A DNA stretch of 64,000 nucleotides from Arion vulgaris (Eukaryota > Mollusca > Gastropoda > Stylommatophora > Arionidae): the NCBI GenBank assembly GCA_020796225.1, contig CM036774.1:27680791-27744790 (forward strand), in the 5' to 3' direction. A model generated the notes under the pieces. That model was not told where the DNA came from, searched no databases, and saw nothing but the letters and a program-made list of their open reading frames with translations. The stretch's first letter is position 1; each line of letters begins with the position of its first letter. A program made the translations under genes and the position numbers. Shown piece by piece: positions 10,498 to 20,390 of the stretch.

Positions 10498-11205
10498 TAA
10501 CATATCAATATTCAGTTATAAATTGAATTGATATGTCAATATTCAGTTATAAACTGAATTAACATATCAATATTCAGTTATAAATTGAATTGACATATCA
10601 ATATTCAGTTATAAACTGAATTAACATATCAACATTCAGTTATACATTGAATTAACATATAAATATTCAGTTATAAATTGAATTAATATATCAATAGTCA
10701 GTTATAAACGGAATTAACATATAAATATTCAGTTATAAATTGAATTAATATATCAATATTCAGTTATAAACTGAATTAACATATAAATATTCAGTTATAA
10801 ACTGAATTAACATATCAATATTCAGTTATAAACTGAATTAACATATCAATATTCAGTTATAAATTGAATTAACACATAAATATTCAGTTATAACCTGAGT
10901 TAACATAAATATTCAGTTATAAACTGAATTAACATAAATATTCAGTTATAAACTGAATTAACATATCAATATTCAGTTATAAACTGAATTGGAATATAAA
11001 TATTCAGTTATAAACTGAATTAACATATCAATATTCAGTTATAAACTGAATTGGCATATACATATTCAGTTATAAATTGAATTGGCATATACATATTCAG
11101 TTATAAATTGAATTGGCATATAAATATTCTGTTATAAATTGAATTGGCATATAAATATTCAGTTAAAAATTGTATTGACATAAATATTCAGTTATAACAT
11201 ATGTT
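10490..11205. repeat. 31-bp array with a hairpin in each unit, about 23 copies
   Basis: Unit contains TTCAGTTATAAACTGAA followed by TTAACATATCAATA. The first block is a perfect 7-bp inverted repeat around ATA in the commonest version; TTATAAATTGAA variants weaken it. AT-rich, non-coding. Confidence 0.95.
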
Positions 11206-11569
11206 ACAGTATAAACATATACATGTTACATCCATTTTTGTTACAGGTAAGTGATCTGATTTCCCTAACTCTCACCTGCCAGAGTTAAGTATACACACCT
11301 GGAAACGGTAAGTAGACACACCTGGAAAAGGTAAGTAGATACAACCTGGACACCTTAAGTTCAGATTTGGAATCTTAACATGTGTGTCAGATTGTGCAGA
11401 CATCTGTGATGGCAATCAGCATGCTATAATTGTCCGGAAATCTGTGCTGACAATCAGCGTGCTATGATTGTCCGGAAATCTGTGCTGACAATCAGCGTGC
11501 TATGATTGATTTCAAGAGTGTATTTGATAACATTACAAGTTAGTATCATGATGGTCTTTGTCCAGTTTT
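11206..11569. repeat. Short local duplications
   Basis: ACACACCTGGAAA with GGTAAGTAGA is repeated at 11293-11345, and a ~37-bp unit containing CAATCAGCGTGCTATGATTG is present about three times at 11395-11510. No gene seen. Confidence 0.7.
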
Positions 11570-11990
11570 GTATGACTGATATTTCAATAACAGATACTGA
11601 TATTTGACTGTCTTTTTAACAATACTGATATTTTACTGACTTTTAAACAGATACTAATATTTGACTATCTTTTAACAAATACTGATATTTTACTGACTTT
11701 TTAAACAAATACTGATATTTTACCAAAAAATACTGATATTTTACAAAAAATACTGATATTTTACTAACTTTTTGACAGATACTGTTATTTGATTGATTTT
11801 TTTTTAATACTGATATTTTACTGACTTTTTAACAGATACTGATATTTGACAGATTTTTTTTTTAAATACTGATATTTTACTGACGTTTTAACAAATACTG
11901 ATATTTTACTGACTTTTTAAGCAAATACTGATATTTTACTGACTTTTTAACAAATACTGATATTTGACTGACATTATCTGCCACTGATAT
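11570..11990. repeat. ~29-bp array around TACTGATATTTTACTGAC
   Basis: About fourteen irregular units with TACTGATATTTTACTGAC and T- or A-rich linkers (TTTTTAACA). Unit length varies by linker length. Confidence 0.9.
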
Positions 11991-12644
11991 TTGATTAACT
12001 TGCACTATTGTGACATGAATAGTTGAGAAAACAAGACATGAATAGTTGAGAAAAGAAGACATGAAAAATATAAACTTCTAAAATGAAGCTGACACTTTCA
12101 AATAGGCAAGTCCATGTCGCGTGTCAGTGGGTCGCTTTAATTAATTATAATCCTATGACAACTTTATTTCTCTAAGACTTGTCAGCTAAGACGATTCTAG
12201 GCTTAAGGCGATTCTAGGCTCATAGAGATATATTTAACTTATTTGTCCAATTTTTTCCAATTTATGGAATTTTATTCGATTACCGTGTAATTATATCCGA
12301 TTACTCTGTAATTCTATCCGATTACTGGTCACGTTTGCGACTGACGTCACATGAGGACGATTGTAAGTATGGTCACGCTCTGGAAGCCCCTATCTATATT
12401 TATTGATCATATTTACTGGTTCCGGTGCTCCACCTGGGGTTCTTTAAACGTCTTGTTCTCTTCTCACGCTTCATTGAAGTAGCAGGTCGTAAAGTGAGAC
12501 AAGTGTATATCTGCATCTTTGTATCATCAATGTTTGTTGTATATTTGTTTAGTGAAAACTTCACTATTACGACCAAACTAGTTTCAAACAACGGTCTAGC
12601 TCATGAACAGCGCCTTGTTTCACAACCAATCTATCCTTTTACCT
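11991..12644. other. Non-coding stretch
   Basis: A direct repeat of GACATGAATAGTTGAGAAAA lies at 12012-12060, and GATTACYGTGTAATT-type repeats at 12276-12325. The 85-residue open frame at 12425-12682 has no recognisable domain and I do not call it. Confidence 0.5.
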
Positions 12645-12860
12645 ATTCTTGTCTATATATCGTCAAGTCGAGCTGTCGTTAAAATGAGATAGAATGTGAA
12701 CTTATCTATATCGTCAAGTCGAGCTGTCGTTAAAAGGGGATAGAATGTGAACTTGTCTATATCGTCAAGTCGAGCTGTCGTTAAAATGGGATAGAATGTG
12801 AACTTGTCTATATATCGTCAAGTCGAGCTGTCGTTAAAATGGGATAGAATGTGAACTTGG
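12645..12860. repeat. ~55-60-bp array, four copies
   Basis: Unit contains CGTCAAGTCGAGCTGTCG, TTAAAATGGGATAGAATG and TGAACTTGTCTATA. Non-coding. Confidence 0.9.
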
Positions 12861-12989
12861 TGTGAAGGAGCTGTGATTATTTTCTGATTTACTGCAAATA
12901 TTCATCGATTGTTCTTTCTATTCTACTTTTATTTCGTTCTTTTACTCACTCTGAATTCAAGGCGAACCTTAATCTGATTCAGGTGTTCT

Positions 12990-13150
12990 TGTAATTGAGA
13001 TCTGCCAAGTAAACGGATCAGAGATTCATGTACTTCAACTGCTTGCCGTGTACACACAAGGATCAGGGATTCATGTACTCCAACTATTTGCCGTGTACAC
13101 ACAAGGATCAGAGATTCATGTACTCCAACTGCTTGCCGTGTACACACAGA
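12990..13150. repeat. ~57-bp array, three copies
   Basis: Unit contains GATTCATGTACTCCAACTG, CTTGCCGTGTACACACAAGG. The 100-residue - strand open frame across it is repeat-derived. 13151-13369 beyond it is non-coding with nothing recognised. Confidence 0.85.
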
Positions 13151-13369
13151 GAAAATGTAACTAAAACTGTTTGATATGAAACATATATTATTACGCAAAG
13201 AAATAAATGATAAAATAAATGTCACAGACACAAAGATGTATTCAAACTGCTTAATATTGATATCAAAGATGTCTACAGGCGCATTAGTCTCTTCACTTCT
13301 GATCTAACATTTCGATCACGTGGTAATTACACTCAAACGGCTGCTCTCTCGTGGTAACCGAAGCGTAAA

Positions 13370-13640
13370 CGTAGCTAATTCTATCGACATCAACACTGCA
13401 CAACTTCTAGCAAATTCTATCGACATCAACACTGTACAACTTAACTAATTCTATCGACATCAACACTGTACAACTTCTAGCTAATTCTATCGATATCACA
13501 CTGCAATCTAGCAAATCATCGACATCAACACTGCACAACTTCTAGCTAATTCTATCGACATCAACACTGCACAACTTAGCAATTCTACGACATCACATGA
13601 CAACTTCAGCTATTTATCGACATCAACACTGCACAACTGT
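13370..13640. repeat. ~36-bp array with many single-base losses
   Basis: Unit contains AATTCTATCGACATCAACAC and TGCACAACTTCTAGC. Units between about 13485 and 13620 have lost bases at scattered places (for example CAATTCTACGACATCAC), the pattern expected of poor consensus in a repeat. Confidence 0.85.
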
Positions 13641-13834
13641 TGAATATTAGCTTGCAAATCAAGAGTATTATAGCACAAGCTGGCTGAACATTTCTATGTA
13701 GTTCTGTGTTTCTTATGCGTAACTAGATATTCGGATGTATGTTTTGTTAATGAAGTTACAGTAACATCCTGAACAGCATTTTCTAGTAATTCTATCTGCT
13801 TAAAGATAGCAGAATTAGTAGACTGTTTGAAGGT

Positions 13835-13978
13835 ATGATGTGCTTGTATGATGTGCTTGTATGATGTACTTGTATGATGTGCTTGTATGATGTGCTTGAT
13901 GATGTGCTTGAAGATGTGCTTGTATGATGCTTGTATGATGTACTTGTATGATGTACTGATGATGTGCTTGTATGAGAA
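13835..13978. repeat. ~15-bp array
   Basis: TATGATGTGCTTG units with TACTTG variants, about ten copies, several with one or two bases missing. Confidence 0.85.
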
Positions 13979-13984
13979 GAAGAA

Positions 13985-14218
13985 ATGGGGAAAAGTATTA
14001 CTAGCACAGACAGTGGAAATAGAACTGAAAATTAGAAATTACTAGCACAGACAGTGGAAATAGAACTGAAAATTAGAAATTACTAGCACAGACAGTGGAA
14101 ATAGAACTGAAAATTAGAAATTACTAGCACAGACAGTGGAAATAGAACTGAAAATTAGAAATTACTAGCACAGACAGTGGAAATAGAACTGAAAATTAGA
14201 AATTACTAGCACAGACAG
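13985..14218. repeat. 40-bp array, about 5.5 copies
   Basis: Almost identical units containing AATTACTAGCACAGACAGTG and GAAATAGAACTGAAAATTAG. Near-identity suggests recent amplification. Confidence 0.95.
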
Positions 14219-14234
14219 GCGGCTTGTTACGTCC

Positions 14235-14585
14235 GTCCTAACGTGGGAAGACCTAATGGGAAGACCTAATGTGGAAGACCTAACGGGAAGACTAATGTGG
14301 AAGACCTAATGGGAAGACCTAATGTGGGAAGACCTAACGTGGGAAGACCTAATGTGGGAAGACCTACTCTGAAAGCAAGAGGAAGACCTAACATGGGAAG
14401 TCCTACTCTGAAAGCAAGAGGAAGTCCTAATGTGGGAAGACCCACTCTGAAAGCAAGAGGAAGTCCTAATGTGGGAAGACCCACTCTGAAAGCAAGAGGA
14501 AGTCCTAATGTGGGAAAACCTACTCTGAAAGCAAGAGGAAGTCCTAACATGGGAAGACCTACTCTGAAAGCAAGAGGAAGACAAA
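14235..14585. repeat. Compound array of 18-bp and 39-bp units
   Basis: The left part repeats GGAAGACCTAATGT; the right part repeats a longer unit that adds CTACTCTGAAAGCAAGAGG. Open frames on both strands are repeat-derived (for example KARGRPN). Confidence 0.9.
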
Positions 14586-14734
14586 TAAACTGACGGATGA
14601 ACACAATGAAATAAATATTATGGTGGCATGGCTCACAGTTATCTCTGCGGCATACTTTCTCAATAACGAGAACACAAGCTTCACAATGTCCATCACGGCC
14701 CAGCTGACTAGATAGCATAGAACTGAACGAGTAT

Positions 14735-15048
14735 GTTTTCACACTGTAAACTCTGCAGGCTATTGTCGGTGAGTCTAAACTGTAAACTCTGTGTAGGCTA
14801 TTGTCGGGTGAGTCTAAACTGTAAACTCTGTGTAGGCTATTGTCGGGTGAGTCTAAACTGTAAACTCTGTGTAGGCTATTGTCGGGTGAGTCTAAACTGT
14901 AAACTCTGTGTAGACTATTGTCGGGTGAGTCTAAACTGTAAACTCTGCGTAGGCTATTGTCGGGTGAGTCTAAACTGTAAACTCTGTGTGACTATTGTCG
15001 GTGAGTTAAACTGTAAACTCTGGTAGACTATTGTCGGTGAGTCTAAAC
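14735..15048. repeat. ~42-bp array interrupted by transposon insertions
   Basis: Units contain GTCTAAACTGTAAACTCTG and GTAGGCTATTGTCGGGTGA. The array is cut at 15048 by a hAT-like element, resumes for one unit at 15464-15498, and a remnant (GGCTATTGTAGGATTAGTCT) lies at about 16849-16868 after the second element. So the whole block 15049-16843 lies within one former array. Confidence 0.85.
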
Positions 15049-15463
15049 CAGCGTTTCCCAAAGTGGTGGTACCGCCCCAGTGGGCGCTGAAACCTTCTAG
15101 AGGGGGCGATAGTGCGTTCAGAAGCATTTGGGGTTTTTTTCTCGTGATTTTGCGATTGAATAATCATTTAAATTTGAATTCTGTAATTTAATTCATCTTA
15201 TGCAAATCTTACACGATCCATTTTTTCATTAATTTTCTATTTCATGTGATTATATATTTGAAAATTGACCATGTATGACAGAAATATATATCCATTTTCT
15301 ATGTCAAAGTGAAAATAGAGCATGTATATATATGTATATATATATATATATTGTGTGTGTGTAGGGGGTCGTTGGCAAACTGTTATAATGGGGAGGGGGA
15401 GGGGGCGTTACGAAGTTTATATCATTCAAAGTGGGCGGTAGGACGAAAAGTTTGAAATCTATA
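15049..15463 (+). mobile_element. hAT-like non-autonomous element (MITE), 415 bp, with 8-bp TSD
   Basis: Begins CAGCGTTTCCCAAAGTGG and ends with the complement of TATAGATTTCAAACTTTT, imperfect terminal inverted repeats of the hAT style (CAGNG-TTCYCAAA). It is flanked on both sides by GTCTAAAC (15041-15048 and 15464-15471). The 8-bp duplication length is characteristic of hAT insertions. The interior has no coding capacity, is AT-rich and has a TA/TG microsatellite. A related copy in the opposite direction is at 16377-16843. Confidence 0.85.
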
Positions 15464-15498
15464 GTCTAAACTGTAAACTCTGTGTAGACTATTGTCGG

Positions 15499-16376
15499 AT
15501 CTTCTTCTTCTTCAGCGATCTCTGGTCATGCGCTTAATTTACTGTGGACCACAAACTGGGCAGTCAGCTTCAGGTCTGTCAGGTTTCTTCAAAGCTTAGT
15601 TTTCAGGTAGGGCGACTGGGTGTGGCCACATGTTGCTTCTCAGCTCACCCAGTAGAGGACAGTCTTGCAGGATATGCTCTGGTGTCTGTTCCGCCTGCTT
15701 GACACTGGCAGAGAGCTGTTTGACTTATTTCTAGTCTATGTATGTGTTTGTTGAGTCTGCAGTGTCCGGTGCGTAGTCGAAATATAATGACCTGGTCTGT
15801 TCTGCTTAGGTCTTTGAGGGAGTCTTTTCCATAATCATATCCAGTGTTTGTCTTCCAGTCTACTGCAGATTTCCTCTGTATGAGGGTTTTGACCTCTTGA
15901 AAAGACAGGGGTTGATAAATTTGCTCTTTGGCACTGCCCTTCTTGCTAAGACATCGGCACTCTCATTGCCTGCAATGCCACAGTGAGATGGAATTCACTG
16001 CAAGTGAATTTCTGCCTTTTCTTAAAGCTGAGCAAGTTCTCTTTTAGGTTTTGTACTGTGCTGTCAGCGGATTTAGCCTCCAGGGCTTGTATAGCTGACA
16101 GTGAGTCTGTAAGAAATACCATCTTGCCTGCAGGTGCTTGCATCTTATTCATGTGCTGTGCTGCCATCAGAAGGGCTAAGAGTTCTACTTTATAGTTGGA
16201 ACATATTCTTCCAGTAGGGGCCGCTAGAGACACAGTGGTAGCATCTGGGTTCCTAATGTACACTCCTGCTCCACCATTCATGGTTGCCTCCATTGCTGAT
16301 CCATCTGTGTACATTCTTATCCAGCTGTCTTCTGGAAATATGTCGGATGAGACTAAACTACCATCTCTATGTAGAA
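15499..16376 (-). pseudogene. LINE fragment: RNase H domain and C-terminal tail, frame-broken
   Basis: On the - strand it reads MYTDGSAMEATMNGGAGVYI, NYKVELLALLMAAQHM and MVFLTDSLSAIQAL. These supply the D, E and D catalytic residues of RNase H. After a frameshift it continues IPSHCGIAGNESADVLARRA (the fourth active-site Asp region), then, in further frames, FRLRTGHCRLNKHIHRLE and AEQTPEHILQDCPLL, a zinc-finger-like tail typical of Jockey/I/CR1-type LINEs with RNase H. At least two frameshifts and a stop make it a pseudogene. Confidence 0.85.
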
Positions 16377-16843
16377 CATAGATTCCTAAACTTTTGGCCC
16401 ACGCCCCCACCGCCCACTTTGCGCGACATAAACTTTGTACCACCCCCTTTTCCCATTATAACAGTTTGTCAACGCTCCCCCCTTCTCTCCCCCATATACA
16501 CATGCTCTATTTTCTCTTTGACATAGAAAATTGATACATATTTCTGTTATACATTATCAATTTTCAAATGATTATATACATGAAATAGAAAATTGATGAA
16601 AAATGGATCGTGTAAGAAGGGTATAAGATTAATTAAAATGCAGAATTCAAATTTTAAATGATTATTCAATCGCAAAATCACAAAAATTATTTATTTTAAA
16701 ATATATATTTTAAATTTCTTCTTTACGGAGCCACCGACCTCTAATCGCCTGAACACACTCGAAATGCTTCTGAACCCACCACTGCACCCTCCCAGAAGGC
16801 TTCGGCGCCAACTGGGGCGGTAACGCCACTTTGGGAACCTATG
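16377..16843 (-). mobile_element. hAT-like non-autonomous element, inverted copy
   Basis: Read on the - strand it starts CATAGGTTCCCAAAGTGG and continues GCGTTACCGCCCCAGT. It follows the element at 15049-15463 block by block (GGGGGCG motifs, the ATTTTCTATTTCATG region, the GCATGT tract, then the GGGCGG end). Its other end is CATAGATTCCTAAACTTT. No exact 8-bp duplication is visible at its flanks (ATGTAGAA against ATATAGGC). Confidence 0.75.
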
Positions 16844-17340
16844 ATATAGGCTATTGTAGGATTAGTCTATTTTATTGTAGTCAGTTTTTGTTTTCCAAAT
16901 GGTGAGAAAAGTATTTCCTTTTTTCTGATTGTAGGGATGTCATTGACTGGTCCTATACAAAACTAAAATATAGACAAAATATTGTTGGGTTAGTACTATG
17001 TGATTAGATAATGAGTAGTTGGACGCAACAACTATTAACAACATCAAATCTAACTATTAACAACATCAAATCTAAATATTAACAACATCAAATCTAACTA
17101 TTAACAACATCAAATCTAACTATTCAGACGAAACAGACAATGATGTCCAACCCATGTACATAGTTCTGGATGAATACACCCGAAACCATCCTGCATTTCT
17201 TACTTTGATATCAGTTTCACAACGTTTCCTCTACCACTTTCTAATATTTTATTTCTACGATTTATATTTTCTTTTTAAAATTACTTTTCTCTGCACTCTG
17301 ACACCTTGATCTCTCTCCATCTTGTACCGTAAGCGTCCAC
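16844..17340. other. Non-coding stretch with a 22-bp array
   Basis: Four units of CTATTAACAACATCAAATCT lie at 17035-17125. The rest is AT-rich and has no gene I can support. Confidence 0.7.
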
Positions 17341-17350
17341 ATACCAAACG

Positions 17351-17394
<44 letters not shown>

Positions 17395-18180
17395 GACATC
17401 TCCTGTATATTTACTTCAGTTAAAAAATTGGTAATATTCTAAGACACGTTTACGTACAAGAAATTCAAGATTGCAATACTGAAATCTGTCCATAGATTTC
17501 TTATACAGAGGTTACGTTTACTGTCAAATCTGTCTGAGTCAGGCAGTTTTCTGATTTGTTTTTTCAGTTGTTAATTTGTTGTTTTTTTATGTGTGTATTT
17601 CTGTTTGAAATGTACATGTGATTTTAATATATTCTCACAACAACACAGCTAGTCAATATTTATACATTTTTGTTGTTTCTTTTAAATTTCTCTCTCTTTC
17701 TCTCTATCTCAAACTTTCTCTCTTTTTCTCTCAAGCTTTATCTCTGTCTTCTCTCTTCTCTCTCTCTCAAACTCTTCTCTTTTCTCCTAAACTCTCTCTC
17801 TTTCTCTCTCAAACTTTCTCTTTTTCTCTCTCTTTCTCTCTCTCAAACTTCTCTTCTCTCTTCTTTCTCTCAAACTTCTCTCTTCTCTCTCTCTCTCAAA
17901 CTTTCTCTCCTCAAACTTCTCTCTCTCTCTCTCTCTCTCTCTCAAACTTTCTCTCTCTCTCTCTCAAACTTTCTCTCTCAAACCTTTCTCTCTCTCTTTC
18001 TCTCTCTCTCTCAAACTTTCTCTCAAACTTCTTCATCTCTCTCTCATAACTTTCTCTCTGTTCTTTTAAATCTCTCTCTCTAACTTTTCTCTCTCTCTCT
18101 ATCTCTGTCTCTCTCAAACTTTCTGCTCTTCAAAACTTTTTTGCTCTCTCTCTTCTTCTCTCTCTCTCTCTCTCTCTTGT
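17341..18180. repeat. TC-rich tract with a CTCAAACTTTCTCTC array
   Basis: (TC)n at 17352-17390, then about 290 bases of unique AT-rich sequence, then 17680-18178 made of (TC)n punctuated by CAAACTT. Open frames are low-complexity. Confidence 0.9.
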
Positions 18181-18374
18181 AGTCTAGTAGTCTCGTCCCT
18201 CACACACATACACACACAAATACATACACATACATACACACAAACATACACATTGACAAATACATACACACCCATACATACACACCCATACATACACGAT
18301 GCATAAACATACATGTACCTTCACGTGCAAAGACACATACACACATACAAATACTTATAATAATAATAATAATA
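18181..18374. repeat. (CATACACA)n and (AAT)n microsatellites
   Basis: ACATACACACATACAAAT-type repeats to about 18350, then (AAT)n at 18357-18375 directly at the 3' end of the neighbouring LINE fragment. Confidence 0.85.
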
Positions 18375-18955
18375 ATTCCTCTCGTACCGTTATACGTTAC
18401 ATAAGGCCTGCAAGTAATTTCTCCATACCGCTCTATCCTAGGCAACTCGCTCAATCTCCTCCATGAAACTGAGACCGATATTTCCTGCCTCTCTCAGCAA
18501 AGTTCGTTTCAGGGTCTCCTTAGGTCGACCTCTCTTTCTTGAACCCTTTGCATCCCACTCAATGCCTGCTTTGATATTCGTTGATCATTTCTCCTCAAGG
18601 TGTGCCAACATATCTCCATCTTCTCTTTCTTATAACAGTTGTCACTAATGGTTGACCAGACATATCTCTGATTTCATCACTTCTCATGAATTCGTTCCAT
18701 TTTATATTCATTATTTTTCGCAGACATCTATTTTCAAATGCATTCAACTTACTTTCTATATCTTTAGTCATTTTCCAACTCTCGCTAGCATATGTTAGAA
18801 TTGATACAACATTTGAATTGAAAATTCGTAAATTAGTTTTAATACTATATAACTTGCAGTTCCATATTTTATTTAGACTTTTAAAAGCTGATGTTGCTTT
18901 ACCAATTCGTATCATAATTTCTTTTTTAACATTTCTGTGCAATCAAAATTGCTAC
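18375..18955 (-). pseudogene. LINE 3' fragment (MNIKWNEF family), longer copy
   Basis: On the - strand an open part (18595-18942) reads VKKEIMIRIGKATSAFKSLN, KLYSIKTNLRIFNSNVVSIL, TYASESWKMTKDIESKLNAF, NRCLRKIMNIKWNEFMRSDE and VTTVIRKRRWRYVG, then shifts frame. The upstream end includes FIYLGSNF in another frame. It covers more of the protein C-terminus than the copies at 8075 and 55776. Confidence 0.85.
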
Positions 18956-19044
18956 CTAAATAGATGAACTGTTCTGTTATTTTTATCATACAAATACTTA
19001 CACTTTTTTATATATACAAACCCACACACACACACACACCTATG

Positions 19045-19120
19045 CGAGAGCGGCAATAGTGTAGTAGGTTAGTATACTTGCTACATAGCCTCCGTGGTCA
19101 CCAGATTAAATCCCTCAGCT
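19045..19120 (+). repeat. tRNA-like SINE head (degenerate)
   Basis: TAGTGTAGTAGGTTAGTATA resembles a Pol III A box and D arm, and CAGATTAAATCCCTC, 37 bases further, resembles a degenerate B box. It is not a functional tRNA: I cannot pair an acceptor stem and the anticodon arm is unclear. It is preceded by (CA)n and followed by a satellite array. Confidence 0.4.
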
Positions 19121-19139
19121 GGAGTGGCATTTTATTCAG

Positions 19140-20390
19140 ACCGTACTGGTTTTCAGATCAACTTAGCCTTAATTTGGTTCTCAGATCAACTTAGCCTCAA
19201 TTTGGTTCTTAGAACAACTTAGCCTCAATTTGGTTCTCAGAACAACTAGCCTCAATTTGGTTCTTAGATCAACCTAGCCTCAATTTGGTTCTCAGATCAA
19301 CCTAGCCTCAATTTGGTTCTTAGATCAACCTAGCCATTGTCTGACATATATTTGGTTCTAGATCAACCTAGCCTCAATTTGGTTCTTAGATCAACCTAGC
19401 CTCAATTTGGTTCTTAGATCAACCTAGCCTCAATTTGGTTCTTAGATCAACCTAGCCTCAATTTGGTTCTCAGATCAACCTAGCCTCAATTTGGTTCTTA
19501 GATCAACCTAGCCTCAATTTGGTTCTTAGATCAACCTTTGCCTCAATTTGGTTCTTAGATCAACCTAGCCTCAATTTGGTTCTTAGATCAACCTAGCCTC
19601 AATTTGGTTCTTAGATCAACTTAGCCTCAATTTGGTTCTCAGATCAACCTAGTCTCAATTTGGTTCTTAGATCAACCTAGCCTCAATTTGGTTCTTAGAT
19701 CAACCTAGTCTCAATTTGGTTCTCAGATCAACCTAGCCTCAATTTGGTTCTTAGATCAACTAGCCTTAATTTGGTTCTCAGATCAACCTAGCCTCAATTT
19801 GGTTCTTAGATCAACCTAGTCTCAATTTGGTTCTTAGATCAACCTAGCCTCAATTTGGTTCTTAGATCAACCTAGCCTCAATTTGGTTCTCAGATCAACC
19901 TAGCCTCAATTTGGTTCTCAGATCAACCTAACCTCAATTTGGTTCTCAGATCAACTTAGCCTCAATTTGGTTCTTAGATCAACCTAGCCTCAATTTGGTT
20001 CTTAGATCAACCTAGCCTCAATTTGGTTCTTAGATCAACTTAGCCTCAATTTGGTTCTTAGATCAACTTAGCCTCAATTTGGTTCTTAGATCAACCTAGC
20101 CTCAATTTGGTTCTTAGATCAACCTAGCCTCAATTTGGTTCTTAGATCAACCTAGCCTCAATTTGGTTCTCAGATCAACCTAGCCTCAATTTGGTTCTTA
20201 GATCAACCTAGCCTCAATTTGGTTCTTAGATCAACTTAGCCTCAATTTGGTTCTTAAATCAACCTAGCCTCAATTTGGTTCTTAGATCAACCTAGCCTCA
20301 ATTTGGTTCTTAGATCAACCTAGCCTCAATTTGGTTCTTAGATCAACCTAGCCTCAATTTGGTTCTTAAATCAACTAGCCTCAATTTGGC
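19140..20390. repeat. 28-bp satellite array, first block (about 44 copies)
   Basis: Unit is AGATCAACCTAGCCTCAATT plus TGGTTCTT or TGGTTCTC, with T/C variation at two sites. It is clean and regular up to about 20390, where the sequence degenerates abruptly into the mixed block that follows. Confidence 0.95.

Noticed and set aside
12425..12682. 85-residue open frame
   Set aside because: No recognisable domain, no splice or promoter context, and length expected by chance in 31 kb of non-coding DNA.
19045..19120. Functional tRNA gene
   Set aside because: Only A- and B-box-like strings; no convincing acceptor or anticodon stem. Kept as a degenerate SINE head.
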